64,000 nucleotides of DNA from Eubacteriaceae bacterium (GCA_910575665.1 CAJTFB010000008.1:25944-89943), one strand, 5' to 3'. Positions 8,003 through 16,270 are shown, counted from the stretch's first letter. Notes: a model not told the origin generated them from the letters alone. A program made the numbers and translations.

Positions 8003-8848
8003 TTGGCGAAAATCATTCTATCGGAGAGAGAAGGAAGAAAAGTGAAAGATATTTTGACGGAAAAAGGAAAGGCTATGATTCTGAATACGATTGGAAATCC
8101 ACTTTTGACCAACTGCTATCTCCCCTGTCATGAGGTGATGGATAAAATTGCGACGCATGATATTCATTGTTTTTGTTATGAAGGAATCGTTATTCTAATC
8201 CATCCTGTGGATGATATTAATATAATGTACTATTTTCTGGAAGACCGGGATTGTTTAATCCCGGATCTTGTCACGAAGATCCGAATGGATTTGGACCATT
8301 ATCAGAATCTGGAAGGAACCGTGGTAGCCAGAATGCCAAATAGGAATGTGGATGTTTTGGAAAGATTACAATTTCATCCATATAAAGAATATATAAGAAA
8401 ACAGATAATCGCGGGAACGGAAGAATGGTGTGAACCTGAGCATACGACAGAGACTGCAGATGTCAGTGATTTAAATGATATATATGAATTATTGTATGGA
8501 ACCTTTGATGTTATGACAGATCATTTGGTTTCAGAGGGGGAATTACGCAATTTTCTTGAAATGTCTCAGGTGCTTAAGGTATGTATGGATGGAGAACTTG
8601 CTGGAGTGCTTTTATTTGAGGCATTTGGTAAAAAGTCCTATCTTCGTTCGATTTGTGTATCTGAGAATTTTGTAGGGAAAAAAATTGGTCTTTCCCTGCT
8701 GCAAGGATATTTTTTAAGGAATCGGGAAAATACTAAGTTGTTTTACCTGTGGGTGGAGAGTACAAACGAGAAAGCAATACGTCTCTATGAGAGACTTGGT
8801 TATAAAGATGATGGTTTAAGAGAGTATACTTATATGTACCGCAGATAG
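8003..8848 (+). CDS. GNAT family acyltransferase
   Basis: This is a two-part protein of about 281 residues. The C-terminal half is a clear GNAT domain: SYLRSICVSENFVGKKIGLS forms the acyl-CoA/acyl-carrier loop, and the ending is STNEKAIRLYERLGYKDDG. TTG 8003 starts 4 nt after the adenylation gene stop and could be translationally coupled; GTG 8042 with AAGGAAG upstream is the alternative. I prefer 8003 because its N-terminus (IILSEREGRKVKDIL) resembles that of the protein at 4233. It probably moves the group activated by the upstream adenylation enzyme, or acetyl-CoA, onto an amino sugar. The acceptor is unknown. Confidence 0.72.
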   Translation: MAKIILSEREGRKVKDILTEKGKAMILNTIGNPLLTNCYLPCHEVMDKIATHDIHCFCYEGIVILIHPVDDINIMYYFLEDRDCLIPDLVTKIRMDLDHYQNLEGTVVARMPNRNVDVLERLQFHPYKEYIRKQIIAGTEEWCEPEHTTETADVSDLNDIYELLYGTFDVMTDHLVSEGELRNFLEMSQVLKVCMDGELAGVLLFEAFGKKSYLRSICVSENFVGKKIGLSLLQGYFLRNRENTKLFYLWVESTNEKAIRLYERLGYKDDGLREYTYMYRR

Positions 8849-8872
8849 AAGGAAAGGGGAAACTAAAAGAAT

Positions 8873-10843
8873 ATGGGCTTTCAAACGGAAAGAGTTCGTC
8901 TCAATGAACTTATTAATAGTTTAGAGACTTTTTTATTAGGAAAATTTAGTAACAAGAAACTGATTTGTTATGGGGCGTCTTCGCTGTGGACCGATATAAA
9001 TCGGATCGTTGCCATCGATGATCTGGTGGAATTTTTTGTTGATGGGGATAACAGCAGATGGGGGGATGAATATTTTGGATTGGAGATTAGATCACCAGAA
9101 GTATTAAGTGATATGGATAAAAGTGAATATTCCGTTGTTGTGCTTGCCGGTGCGGTTGAGGAGATAAGCGGGATTCTGGAGAAAATGGGATGGGAAAAGA
9201 ATGTAAATTATTTTGATATTTATCAATATATACATATATATAGAGAAATGTCATATGGTCCAATCAATAAATTTTTACGATTTTTAAAGACAGTGCCTTC
9301 AGAAATGAAGAACGTTCCAGTCAGAGAAGATAGTGAGCGGATTGGAATTGTGTTAAATGCAGAAGGGCTCAATTTTGGGACAACCTATATGCCATATGAA
9401 ATTTCATTGTTTTTGATTTTGAAGTGGCGGGGATATAACGTAAAGCTTATTGTAGACCGGCTTCATTGGGATGGGGATATCGAATTATATGAGGGACATT
9501 GTGCTGTTTGTGATAATTTGAGGGATGTAGTTATCGGCAAACTCGAGAACCTTGTTCCGGAAGATGATATCTTGTATATCGATCCCGTGGGAGATACAGA
9601 ACTATCCTTGGAAGATGAGAAGGAGTGTGAACGGATTGCTGAGTATAGTGTGAGATGGAGTAAGTGGTATAATGACTGGAATTCACGTTTTCGGTCGGGA
9701 AAATTATTACAGGATGAATTTGCTGGGATATTTAAAAGAAATCTGTCCTATATAAATACATTCTTTGAAAAGAATCACTTTGATACGATTAATGCAATGA
9801 CTGCCCTGCACAAAATAGCAGGAGTATATTATTATGCAGGAAGAAAGAGAAATATCCGTGTTTCATCTCAGGATGGGATGCAGGGATCCACGCTTATTTG
9901 TGCCAATGGTCCGGCATCCTATGGTAAGGATATTCCAATATTTTTTGAGGAAATGTGGGAAGTGATTGGGAATAAAGAAGAGATTTTGGACAGGGTGGAA
10001 CAGATGTGGAAAAAAAGAAGATGGGCATTTTGTGAATCAAACCGTATGTCTTTTGATGAGTATATAAAATTAAGGAAAGAGAAAGGATATGAGAATGTCA
10101 GCTTTCAAGCTCCAGAGACAGAACTTGAACAGACATATGATGTCATTATTCCTATGAATTTATCGAATGATGGTGCCGCATTAGGTGTGGATACCATATT
10201 CGACAATATGGAGCAATGGCTCAAACAAACACTTGACTTTGTGATCCATAAACTAAATGCTACGGTGTTGATCCGTGAGCATCCATCGATGATGCTTCTG
10301 CCCTCTTATATGGCAAAATCGGAATTATGTACTGTCTATCCTGAAATATTAAAACAGTATGAAGGAAATAAATTGTTACGATATGTAAAATCAGAGGAGC
10401 AGATAAATCTATATCAGTACATTGAACATTGCAAAGTCCTTATTCCCTGGGCTTCAACGGTTGGTATGGAAGCTGGCATAATGGGAAAAAACGTACTGGT
10501 TCATACAAATGTATATTACGAAAATGCTATTTTTGCATGCCGGGCCTATACGAGAGAAGAGTATTTTGAAAAACTAGAAAAGTGTATTACCTGTGGAGAG
10601 TTTCTGGCAGGAAATAAACAGCAGGCATATGAGGAGGCGCTGCGGTATTTTTATTATACGATGAACAGACGGTTGAAAACAGACTTTACAATTGTAAGTT
10701 CTTTCGATTCACCGTGGAAGTTTAACAGTTTTGGAGAATTAATAAAAGCAGAGGGAATAGATGAAGTCGTTCAAATCGTGGCGGAGAATGTTCCGAGTGT
10801 ATATTTGATAGAAGAGCAGCGGAAGCGGTTAGGGGAATTATAA
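8873..10843 (+). CDS. Putative capsule-type glycosyltransferase with N-terminal Rossmann module
   Basis: The 656-residue protein has two parts. Residues 1-120 read as a Rossmann-like domain (KKLICYGASSLWTDI, then VEFFVDGD and YSVVVLAGAVEEI), like the sugar-binding modules found on capsule enzymes. The rest has a GT-B-like layout, ending in VLIREHPSM, a segment at LLRYVKSEEQINLYQYI, and IPWASTVGMEAGIMGKNVLV. This RxHP plus S-T-x-G-x-E-A pattern recalls KpsC/KpsS-like capsule synthesis transferases, which handle Kdo, a relative of nonulosonic acids. I infer transfer of the sugar made here, but family membership is uncertain and no Maf-type flagellin transferase is present in the window. Confidence 0.5.
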   Translation: MGFQTERVRLNELINSLETFLLGKFSNKKLICYGASSLWTDINRIVAIDDLVEFFVDGDNSRWGDEYFGLEIRSPEVLSDMDKSEYSVVVLAGAVEEISGILEKMGWEKNVNYFDIYQYIHIYREMSYGPINKFLRFLKTVPSEMKNVPVREDSERIGIVLNAEGLNFGTTYMPYEISLFLILKWRGYNVKLIVDRLHWDGDIELYEGHCAVCDNLRDVVIGKLENLVPEDDILYIDPVGDTELSLEDEKECERIAEYSVRWSKWYNDWNSRFRSGKLLQDEFAGIFKRNLSYINTFFEKNHFDTINAMTALHKIAGVYYYAGRKRNIRVSSQDGMQGSTLICANGPASYGKDIPIFFEEMWEVIGNKEEILDRVEQMWKKRRWAFCESNRMSFDEYIKLRKEKGYENVSFQAPETELEQTYDVIIPMNLSNDGAALGVDTIFDNMEQWLKQTLDFVIHKLNATVLIREHPSMMLLPSYMAKSELCTVYPEILKQYEGNKLLRYVKSEEQINLYQYIEHCKVLIPWASTVGMEAGIMGKNVLVHTNVYYENAIFACRAYTREEYFEKLEKCITCGEFLAGNKQQAYEEALRYFYYTMNRRLKTDFTIVSSFDSPWKFNSFGELIKAEGIDEVVQIVAENVPSVYLIEEQRKRLGEL

Positions 10844-10864
10844 ACAGAAACTGGAGGAAGAAAT

Positions 10865-11845
10865 ATGTTAAATGGAAAATCGATTTTAGTTACAGGTGGG
10901 ACGGGTTCTTTTGGTAACCATTTTGTGGAGTATGTTTTTAAGAATTATTCTCCAAAGAAAATTATCATTTATTCCAGGGATGAGTATAAACAATTTATTA
11001 TGGCTAACAAGTTCCAGGATTTCAAGGAACAGTTGCGGTTTTTTATTGGAGACGTTAGAGATAAAGACCGTTTGAAAAGGGCATTAAATGGCGTGGACTA
11101 TGTGATACATGCGGCGGCTATGAAACAGGTGCCTACCTGTGAATATAATCCGATTGAGGCTGTTAAGACAAATATTGATGGAGCTATGAATGTAGTAGAT
11201 GCTGTTTTGGATTCGGAATCTGTGAAAAGGGTTGTAGCGTTATCGACGGACAAGTCAGTAAACCCGATTAATCTATATGGAGGAACAAAGCTGGTCTCTG
11301 ATAAGTTATTTATTGCGGCCAATGCTTATGTGGGATTCCGGGATCTGAATTTTTCTGTTGTTAGATATGGAAATGTAGCGGGTAGCAGAGGATCCGTAAT
11401 TCCATTTTTCCAGAAAATCATTGAGAATGGCGGAAAAGAACTGCCAATAACGGATTTTCGAATGACACGATTCTGGATCGATCTGGAAGAAGGAGTGGAG
11501 CTGGTCATAAAGGCATTGAGCGATGCCAGAGGTGGAGAAACATTTATATCGAAGATACCTTCCTTCAAGATAACGGATCTGGCAGAGGCAATGCTGCCAG
11601 GATGTGAAAAACCAGAAGTGGGAATCCGTGAAGGAGAGAAACTACATGAGGTTATGGTCACCCGGGAAGATTCTATGACTACCTATGAGTACGATAAACA
11701 TTATATCATATATCCGCATTATGATTGGTGGAATAGAGAGGTCCTTCCGGGGGGGAAGCTGGTGGCAAAGGGTTTTGAATATAATTCTGGGAAAAACACA
11801 GAGTGGCTGGGGGTTAAAGAATTACGCGAAAAATTAGCAATGTAA
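10865..11845 (+). CDS. pseB: UDP-GlcNAc 4,6-dehydratase (inverting), PseB-like
   Basis: The 326-residue extended SDR has TGGTGSFG at residues 10-17, a RDEYKQ motif, AAAMKQVPTCEYNP and LYGGTKLVSDKLF with the Y-x3-K pair. These are hallmarks of PseB-family enzymes. The family converts UDP-GlcNAc to UDP-2-acetamido-2,6-dideoxy-beta-L-arabino-hex-4-ulose, the first step to pseudaminic acid and to some other 6-deoxy amino sugars. CTGGAGGAAG precedes the ATG. The expected next enzyme, a DegT aminotransferase, lies at 17196 in the same transcription unit. FlaA1/CapE relatives are an alternative, but this is the short soluble form. Confidence 0.85.
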   Translation: MLNGKSILVTGGTGSFGNHFVEYVFKNYSPKKIIIYSRDEYKQFIMANKFQDFKEQLRFFIGDVRDKDRLKRALNGVDYVIHAAAMKQVPTCEYNPIEAVKTNIDGAMNVVDAVLDSESVKRVVALSTDKSVNPINLYGGTKLVSDKLFIAANAYVGFRDLNFSVVRYGNVAGSRGSVIPFFQKIIENGGKELPITDFRMTRFWIDLEEGVELVIKALSDARGGETFISKIPSFKITDLAEAMLPGCEKPEVGIREGEKLHEVMVTREDSMTTYEYDKHYIIYPHYDWWNREVLPGGKLVAKGFEYNSGKNTEWLGVKELREKLAM

Positions 11846-11870
11846 TTTGGAAGTTAATAGGAGGGAAAAA

Positions 11871-12452
11871 GTGGAAATGGACGTGAATATAAAAGAATTA
11901 TATGAGAAGGGAATAAATATCCAGAAATATTTTAAAGAAATCAAAGGGACAAAAGAAAATGATATAGATAGTATTTTATATTCCTATGATTTTCAGGCAG
12001 GTAGTTATACAAGAGAGTATTTTGATGAAGAGGTGATGAAAGACAAATGGATTTTGAATGGCAGGATAGTTGATATGACTAGAAGACAGGTTGTAGAATT
12101 GCGAAGTCAGTATATTGCAGAGGAGTTAAAAACCCTCCAAGAACTAAATCTAAACGTAATAAGAAATGAGTTGTTTCCGATATCAAGCCGTGATAATAAC
12201 ACGGCGATTACTATAATTGAAAAAGAAAGAGGGAAGATTGAGACACAGACCACAGGAGATTCGGTGTATGCGTGTCCTAAGTGTAAAAAGGGCTTGAAAC
12301 GGCATAGAGAAGCTTATTACTGTCCAGAGTGTTTTAGTCTTTATCCGGTCTTTCATAATATTCCAGTATTGAACCCGGACAATGCTGTTTTATGCAGTAA
12401 ATATGAGTCAGATGATTGTTTTTTGAATGGGAGGGGGAGAAATGAAGCTTGA
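11871..12452 (+). CDS. Protein with C-terminal Trm112-like zinc domain
   Basis: The 193-residue protein carries a C-terminal CPKC...CPEC zinc ribbon followed by SLYPVFHNIPVL, the signature of Trm112-like domains, at about residues 139-170. The N-terminal 130 residues are not recognised; they include IDSILYSYDFQAGSYTREYF, a stretch I have the impression of seeing beside small-molecule methyltransferases. Trm112-like domains usually activate or accompany methyltransferases, yet no separate methyltransferase was found in the locus. GTG 11871 (AGGAGGG 5 nt upstream) is preferred over TTG 11847 and ATG 11877. The gene overlaps the sulfotransferase start by 11 nt. Confidence 0.6.
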   Translation: MEMDVNIKELYEKGINIQKYFKEIKGTKENDIDSILYSYDFQAGSYTREYFDEEVMKDKWILNGRIVDMTRRQVVELRSQYIAEELKTLQELNLNVIRNELFPISSRDNNTAITIIEKERGKIETQTTGDSVYACPKCKKGLKRHREAYYCPECFSLYPVFHNIPVLNPDNAVLCSKYESDDCFLNGRGRNEA

Positions 12453-13389
12453 TTTTATAGTTGCGGGATTTCGTAAGTGTGGAACTACCTCGATTTATAA
12501 AGTGTTAAGCCAGCACAGCCAGATCTATATTCCAGCGGTAAAAGAAGTTGACTTTTTTGCAGACGAGAGAGAGTATGCGAAGGGATATGATTGGTATGTA
12601 AAACGTTATTTTGGAGATTGTCCTAGGGAGAAGTTAAAAGGTGAGGTAAATCCGCGTCTGTCAATGTTAGATAAAACGGTACCTAAGAAAATATACGAAA
12701 ATGCCGGCAAGGATGTGAAACTGATCTTCTCTGTTCGGAATCCAGTGGAAAGCCTGTATTCTCTGTTTAAAATGCGGGCTTTATATGGGCGTGCTTTTCC
12801 AGAAGAGGAAAAGGAACTGAATCTGGAAGAAAAACAAAATGATATGTTTGATTATTTTGTGAGATCGAATTTTGTCTATGAGGACGGTCGTTACGTAGCG
12901 AACCAGGAGCGAACACGGGAGCGTATGATCGAATCAGGGAAGTACAGTTGCTATATTAAGGAGTATCTAAAATATTTTTCAAAAGATCAAATTAAAATAA
13001 TAATATTTGAAGAATATATAAAAGATCCTATGATCATATATCAGGATTTATTCTCCTTTTTGGGAATCCAGGAGGAATCCCATATCGATTATTATGAGAA
13101 GGCAATGGATGGGAACCGTGTACCGATCAGTATAGAATCCATGTTAGAGTACGATCGAATCGCAGAGATATATGAGACGGGTATTTTAGGATATAATACA
13201 GCAGATTATGGGAGAGATTTGAGACTTAGACTGCAATATGAGAAGGATGTGGAAAAGACGGTTAAGATTCCTGCTGTTAAGTACAAGATGGGTTCTTACG
13301 CAAGGGAGATTTTGAATTCCTATTATGAAGAGGAAAAAAAGGCAATGGAGGACCTACTGGGAAGGGATTTGGGAACATTGTGGTGGTAA
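12442..13389 (+). CDS. PAPS-dependent sulfotransferase
   Basis: The 315-residue protein begins with the 5'-phosphosulfate-binding loop AGFRKCGTTSIYKVL and has the 3'-phosphate-binding segment LIFSVRNPVESLYSLF, with the usual Arg and Ser. Both are defining parts of the sulfotransferase fold that moves sulfate from PAPS to a hydroxyl or amine. The early VKEVDFFAD resembles the KE(V/P)xFF motif of carbohydrate (heparan-type) sulfotransferases. ATG 12442 follows GAGGGGGAGA; ATG 12427 is less likely. Overlap with the upstream gene indicates coupled translation. Sulfation of the glycan made by this locus is inferred. No PAPS-synthesis genes are present here. Confidence 0.82.
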   Translation: MKLDFIVAGFRKCGTTSIYKVLSQHSQIYIPAVKEVDFFADEREYAKGYDWYVKRYFGDCPREKLKGEVNPRLSMLDKTVPKKIYENAGKDVKLIFSVRNPVESLYSLFKMRALYGRAFPEEEKELNLEEKQNDMFDYFVRSNFVYEDGRYVANQERTRERMIESGKYSCYIKEYLKYFSKDQIKIIIFEEYIKDPMIIYQDLFSFLGIQEESHIDYYEKAMDGNRVPISIESMLEYDRIAEIYETGILGYNTADYGRDLRLRLQYEKDVEKTVKIPAVKYKMGSYAREILNSYYEEEKKAMEDLLGRDLGTLWW

Positions 13390-13412
13390 TAATAAAAAGG
13401 GGGAATTGATTC

Positions 13413-13835
13413 GTGATACTGGATATCGAACATACAGGTATTGCTGTTTCTGACATTGTGACAGCGGAAAAGGATTATAAAGATCTGGGATATCACAAAC
13501 TGCATGATGGGATATTGGATGATCTAAAAAGGGATGTCCAGGTCAGTTTTATGCAGAAGGGTGAAAATAAAATAGAGCTTTTGGCACCATTGTATCCAGA
13601 TAAAAAATCTCCGGTGGACAAATTTAATGCATTGAATATGGGCTATGTAATGTATCACTTAGCGTATCGGGTTATAAATCTGGAAGAAGCGATTGCATAC
13701 TTGCAGTCAAAGGGTTATATCCAGATTGAAAAGATCTCCATTTCTCAATTTATGGAGAATCGAAGAGAAGTTTACATGTATCACAGTCATATGGGGCTTG
13801 TTGAATTATTAGAGGATTTGCCCAGGGGAGAATAG
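13413..13835 (+). CDS. VOC-superfamily (glyoxalase-like) protein
   Basis: The 140-residue protein starts with LDIEHTGIAVSDI, the first VOC beta-alpha motif with a metal-ligand His, and continues with KIELLAPL, YHLAYRV and GLVELLEDL, giving two babbb-type halves as in methylmalonyl-CoA epimerase. The first metal-site His (EHTG), ELLAP Glu, YHLAY His and final VELLE Glu all look present. Related proteins epimerise CoA- or carrier-bound 2-substituted acids, so epimerisation of the acyl-ACP intermediate is a plausible role. The start is GTG with AGGGGGA upstream. The next gene begins 2 nt after the stop. Confidence 0.7.
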   Translation: MILDIEHTGIAVSDIVTAEKDYKDLGYHKLHDGILDDLKRDVQVSFMQKGENKIELLAPLYPDKKSPVDKFNALNMGYVMYHLAYRVINLEEAIAYLQSKGYIQIEKISISQFMENRREVYMYHSHMGLVELLEDLPRGE

Positions 13836-13837
13836 AC

Positions 13838-14653
13838 ATGAATACTTATTGTTCTTATAAAAAAATACTTGAACATATAGAACTGATCCAAGAGGGAGAT
13901 ATTGTATATGTGATTTCTGATATTTTCCAACTCGCGAAGACAGCGATGGAAAACAATGAAGAATTTGATTTAAATATTTTTTTGGATACCATAACGGCAA
14001 AGGTAGGAAAAAGTGGAACGGTTTTGGTCCCGACGTTTAATTGGGATTTTTGCAAGGAGAAAACATTTGATTATGACAAGACGCCTTCTATGACTGGTGC
14101 ACTGGGGAATGCCGCTTTGCGCAAAAGTGATTTTGCCCGGACAAAGCATCCGATCTATTCTTTTTGCGTATGGGGACAAGACCGTGATCTATTATTTGAG
14201 ATGGATCCAAAGAATTCATTTGGAAAAGGAACTATCTTTGAGTATTTAGTTGAAAGATCAGCAAAAGCATTTGTTATTGATCTTCCGTCAATGGAAGGAA
14301 TATCGGTGAATCATCATATTGAGCAGATGGTAGGAGTACCATATCGTTTTGAAAAGACATTTACGGCAGGATATATTGACTGGAACCGGGAAGAAAAGGT
14401 TAAGAGCTATAGTATGTATGTGAGAGATTCCGATTATGATGCGGAAGAACATCTGGATCCAATGAATCATGTGCTGGAGTGTTTAAATATATCAAATACA
14501 ACAATCATAAATGATATTCCATTTCGGGTTGTGCGTTTGAAGGAAATGGCCCAGATATTGGAATATGACTACCGGTATAATGATGCCAGGAACACATATC
14601 GTTTTAAAGGACAAAAAAAGCCGAAGATTCTGACGGAAAAATATGTTTGGTAA
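13838..14653 (+). CDS. AAC(3)-family N-acyltransferase
   Basis: This 271-residue member of the aminoglycoside 3-N-acetyltransferase fold (Antibiotic_NAT) is recognised by VGKSGTVLVPTFNWDFC, SMTGALGNAALRKSDFARTKHPIYSFCVWG and KGTIFEYLVERSAKAFVIDL. Family members use acetyl-CoA or acyl carriers to acylate amines. In sugar loci such genes appear to modify amino sugars rather than give drug resistance, and nothing nearby suggests resistance here. It begins 2 nt after the VOC gene, whose last codons carry its ribosome site (AGGGGAG), and is followed by a class B ACP, hinting at an ACP-dependent transfer. Confidence 0.8.
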   Translation: MNTYCSYKKILEHIELIQEGDIVYVISDIFQLAKTAMENNEEFDLNIFLDTITAKVGKSGTVLVPTFNWDFCKEKTFDYDKTPSMTGALGNAALRKSDFARTKHPIYSFCVWGQDRDLLFEMDPKNSFGKGTIFEYLVERSAKAFVIDLPSMEGISVNHHIEQMVGVPYRFEKTFTAGYIDWNREEKVKSYSMYVRDSDYDAEEHLDPMNHVLECLNISNTTIINDIPFRVVRLKEMAQILEYDYRYNDARNTYRFKGQKKPKILTEKYVW

Positions 14654-14688
14654 TAAACGGTTTCCAATACAAAATTGAAAGGAGAGGT

Positions 14689-14967
14689 ATGAGAAGGGTC
14701 AGACAGACCTTATCATATAACATTTGTATGAATCATATTTATAACATTTTGAAAGAAATAAGACCAGATAGCGATTTTGAACACAGTGACGATTACATTG
14801 AGGATTATCTGTTAGATTCCTTTGATGTATTAAAGTTTATAAGTCAATTAGAGCAGATATACAAAATTAAATTTTTACCGGAAGATATTGTGTCTGGGAA
14901 TTTTTGTAACATAGAGAAAATCGTTGGCCTATTAGGAAATTATGGGGTTCAACTTCAAGGAGAATAA
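14689..14967 (+). CDS. Acyl carrier protein (class B)
   Basis: This ACP of 92 residues from ATG 14689, or 79 from the internal ATG 14728, has the phosphopantetheine Ser44 (numbered from 14689) in LLDSFDVLKF. The shorter form aligns end-to-end with the ACP at 5070 (ILKEIRPxxDFE...EDxxLDSFD), but only the longer start has a ribosome site (AAAGGAGAGG), leaving a basic 13-residue extension (RRVRQTLSYN) unusual for an ACP. It sits between the AAC(3)-type acyltransferase and the peptidase-like gene, about 9.4 kb from its closest relative. Confidence 0.8.
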   Translation: MRRVRQTLSYNICMNHIYNILKEIRPDSDFEHSDDYIEDYLLDSFDVLKFISQLEQIYKIKFLPEDIVSGNFCNIEKIVGLLGNYGVQLQGE

Positions 14968-14987
14968 TAATTTCAAGTGGTGAGTGT

Positions 14988-16253
14988 ATGTACGAGTTAG
15001 CAGAAAGACTGTTCCCCATCTGCCGCAGCATAACAGGTGACGGAGTCCGGCAGACACTGGAGATATTGAAAGAAGAATATGAGGATTTGCAGGTTTATGA
15101 AGTGCCCTCTGGTACCCAGGTATTTGACTGGACTGTGCCGAAGGAATGGAATATCCGGGATGCATATATCGAGGATTCTCAGGGAAAGCGGATTATTGAT
15201 TTTAAGGAAAGTAATCTTTATGTGATGGGGTATTCGCTGCCGATGGATTGTACCATGTCCCTGGAAGAATTGAAACAGATGATCTTTACCCAGCCGGAGC
15301 AGCCAGATGTGATACCTTATGTTACTTCATATTATCAGGAGCGAAGTGGTTTCTGCATGAGTGAAAATCAGAAAAATGCCCTGCGGGAGGATACTTACCA
15401 TTGTGTCATCGATAGTGATCTAAAAGAGGGAAGTCTGACTTATGGAGAAATTATTTTAAAGGGAGATACGGAAGAGGAGGTATTATTATCCACCTATATC
15501 TGCCATCCCTCCATGGCAAATAATGAGGTGTCGGGACCTGTTGTGACGATAGAACTTGTAAAATGGCTTGCTTCTTTAAAACAACGAAGGTATACATACC
15601 GAATCCTTTTTATACCAGAGACAATAGGATCAATCACGTACCTTAGCCGGAATCTTGAGACCATGAAAAAAAATACGACAGCAGGGTTTGTCCTGTCCTG
15701 TTTAGGGGATGACCGCACGTATTCTATCGTTGAGACAAAATATGGGGGTACGTTGACAGACAGATTGTTGAAAAATATTTTGCAATTTCATTTTCCAGAC
15801 TATATTTGTTATGATTTTTTGCATCGTGGTTCGGATGAGAGGCAGTACAACGCTCCGGGAGTGGACTTGCCGGTATGCGGCGTCTGCCGTTCAAAATACG
15901 AAGAGTACCCAGAATACCACACTTCGGCGGATGATCTGTCATTGATTTCTGAGGAGGGGTTACAGGGAAGCGCCGCATTGATGAAAAAATGTATTATGGC
16001 GCTGGAATACAATTACTTTTATAAGCTTAGCTGCTGTTGTGAGCCCCAGCTGGGAAAGAGGGGATTATATCCGACATTGAGCCAGAAGGGAAATTACAGC
16101 GATGCTGCTTTGGTAATGCGGGATCTGGTGGCATATGCCGATGGCAGCATCGATCTGATCGAAATCAGCAATCGTATTCGTACTCCAATTGACCTGTTAA
16201 TTCCTCTTATAGATAAATTGCTGGAGAATGGTTTGTTTGGGATTGTGGAATAG
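14988..16253 (+). CDS. DUF4910 peptidase-like (M28-related) protein
   Basis: The 421-residue protein matches what I know of the polysaccharide-locus aminopeptidase-like family: an N-terminal LFPICRSITGDGVRQTL, the SGTQVFDWTVPKEWN segment, STYICHPSMANNEVSGP (likely metal ligands His and Asn/Glu), SDERQYNAPGVDLPV and EYPEYHTSADDLSLI, ending in a winged-helix-like C-terminus (IDLIEISNRIRTPIDLLIPLIDKLLENGLF). Members are frequent in nonulosonate and capsule loci but their substrate is not established to my knowledge. Cleavage or exchange of an N-acyl or aminoacyl group on the sugar is an inference. Base composition becomes less AT-rich from about here onward. Confidence 0.72.
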   Translation: MYELAERLFPICRSITGDGVRQTLEILKEEYEDLQVYEVPSGTQVFDWTVPKEWNIRDAYIEDSQGKRIIDFKESNLYVMGYSLPMDCTMSLEELKQMIFTQPEQPDVIPYVTSYYQERSGFCMSENQKNALREDTYHCVIDSDLKEGSLTYGEIILKGDTEEEVLLSTYICHPSMANNEVSGPVVTIELVKWLASLKQRRYTYRILFIPETIGSITYLSRNLETMKKNTTAGFVLSCLGDDRTYSIVETKYGGTLTDRLLKNILQFHFPDYICYDFLHRGSDERQYNAPGVDLPVCGVCRSKYEEYPEYHTSADDLSLISEEGLQGSAALMKKCIMALEYNYFYKLSCCCEPQLGKRGLYPTLSQKGNYSDAALVMRDLVAYADGSIDLIEISNRIRTPIDLLIPLIDKLLENGLFGIVE

Positions 16254-16270
16254 AGGATTTTCATGAGAAA

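Noticed and set aside
13838-14653. Aminoglycoside resistance gene
   Set aside because: The fold is AAC(3)-type, but the gene is embedded in a glycan operon beside an ACP and shows no sign of a resistance cassette.
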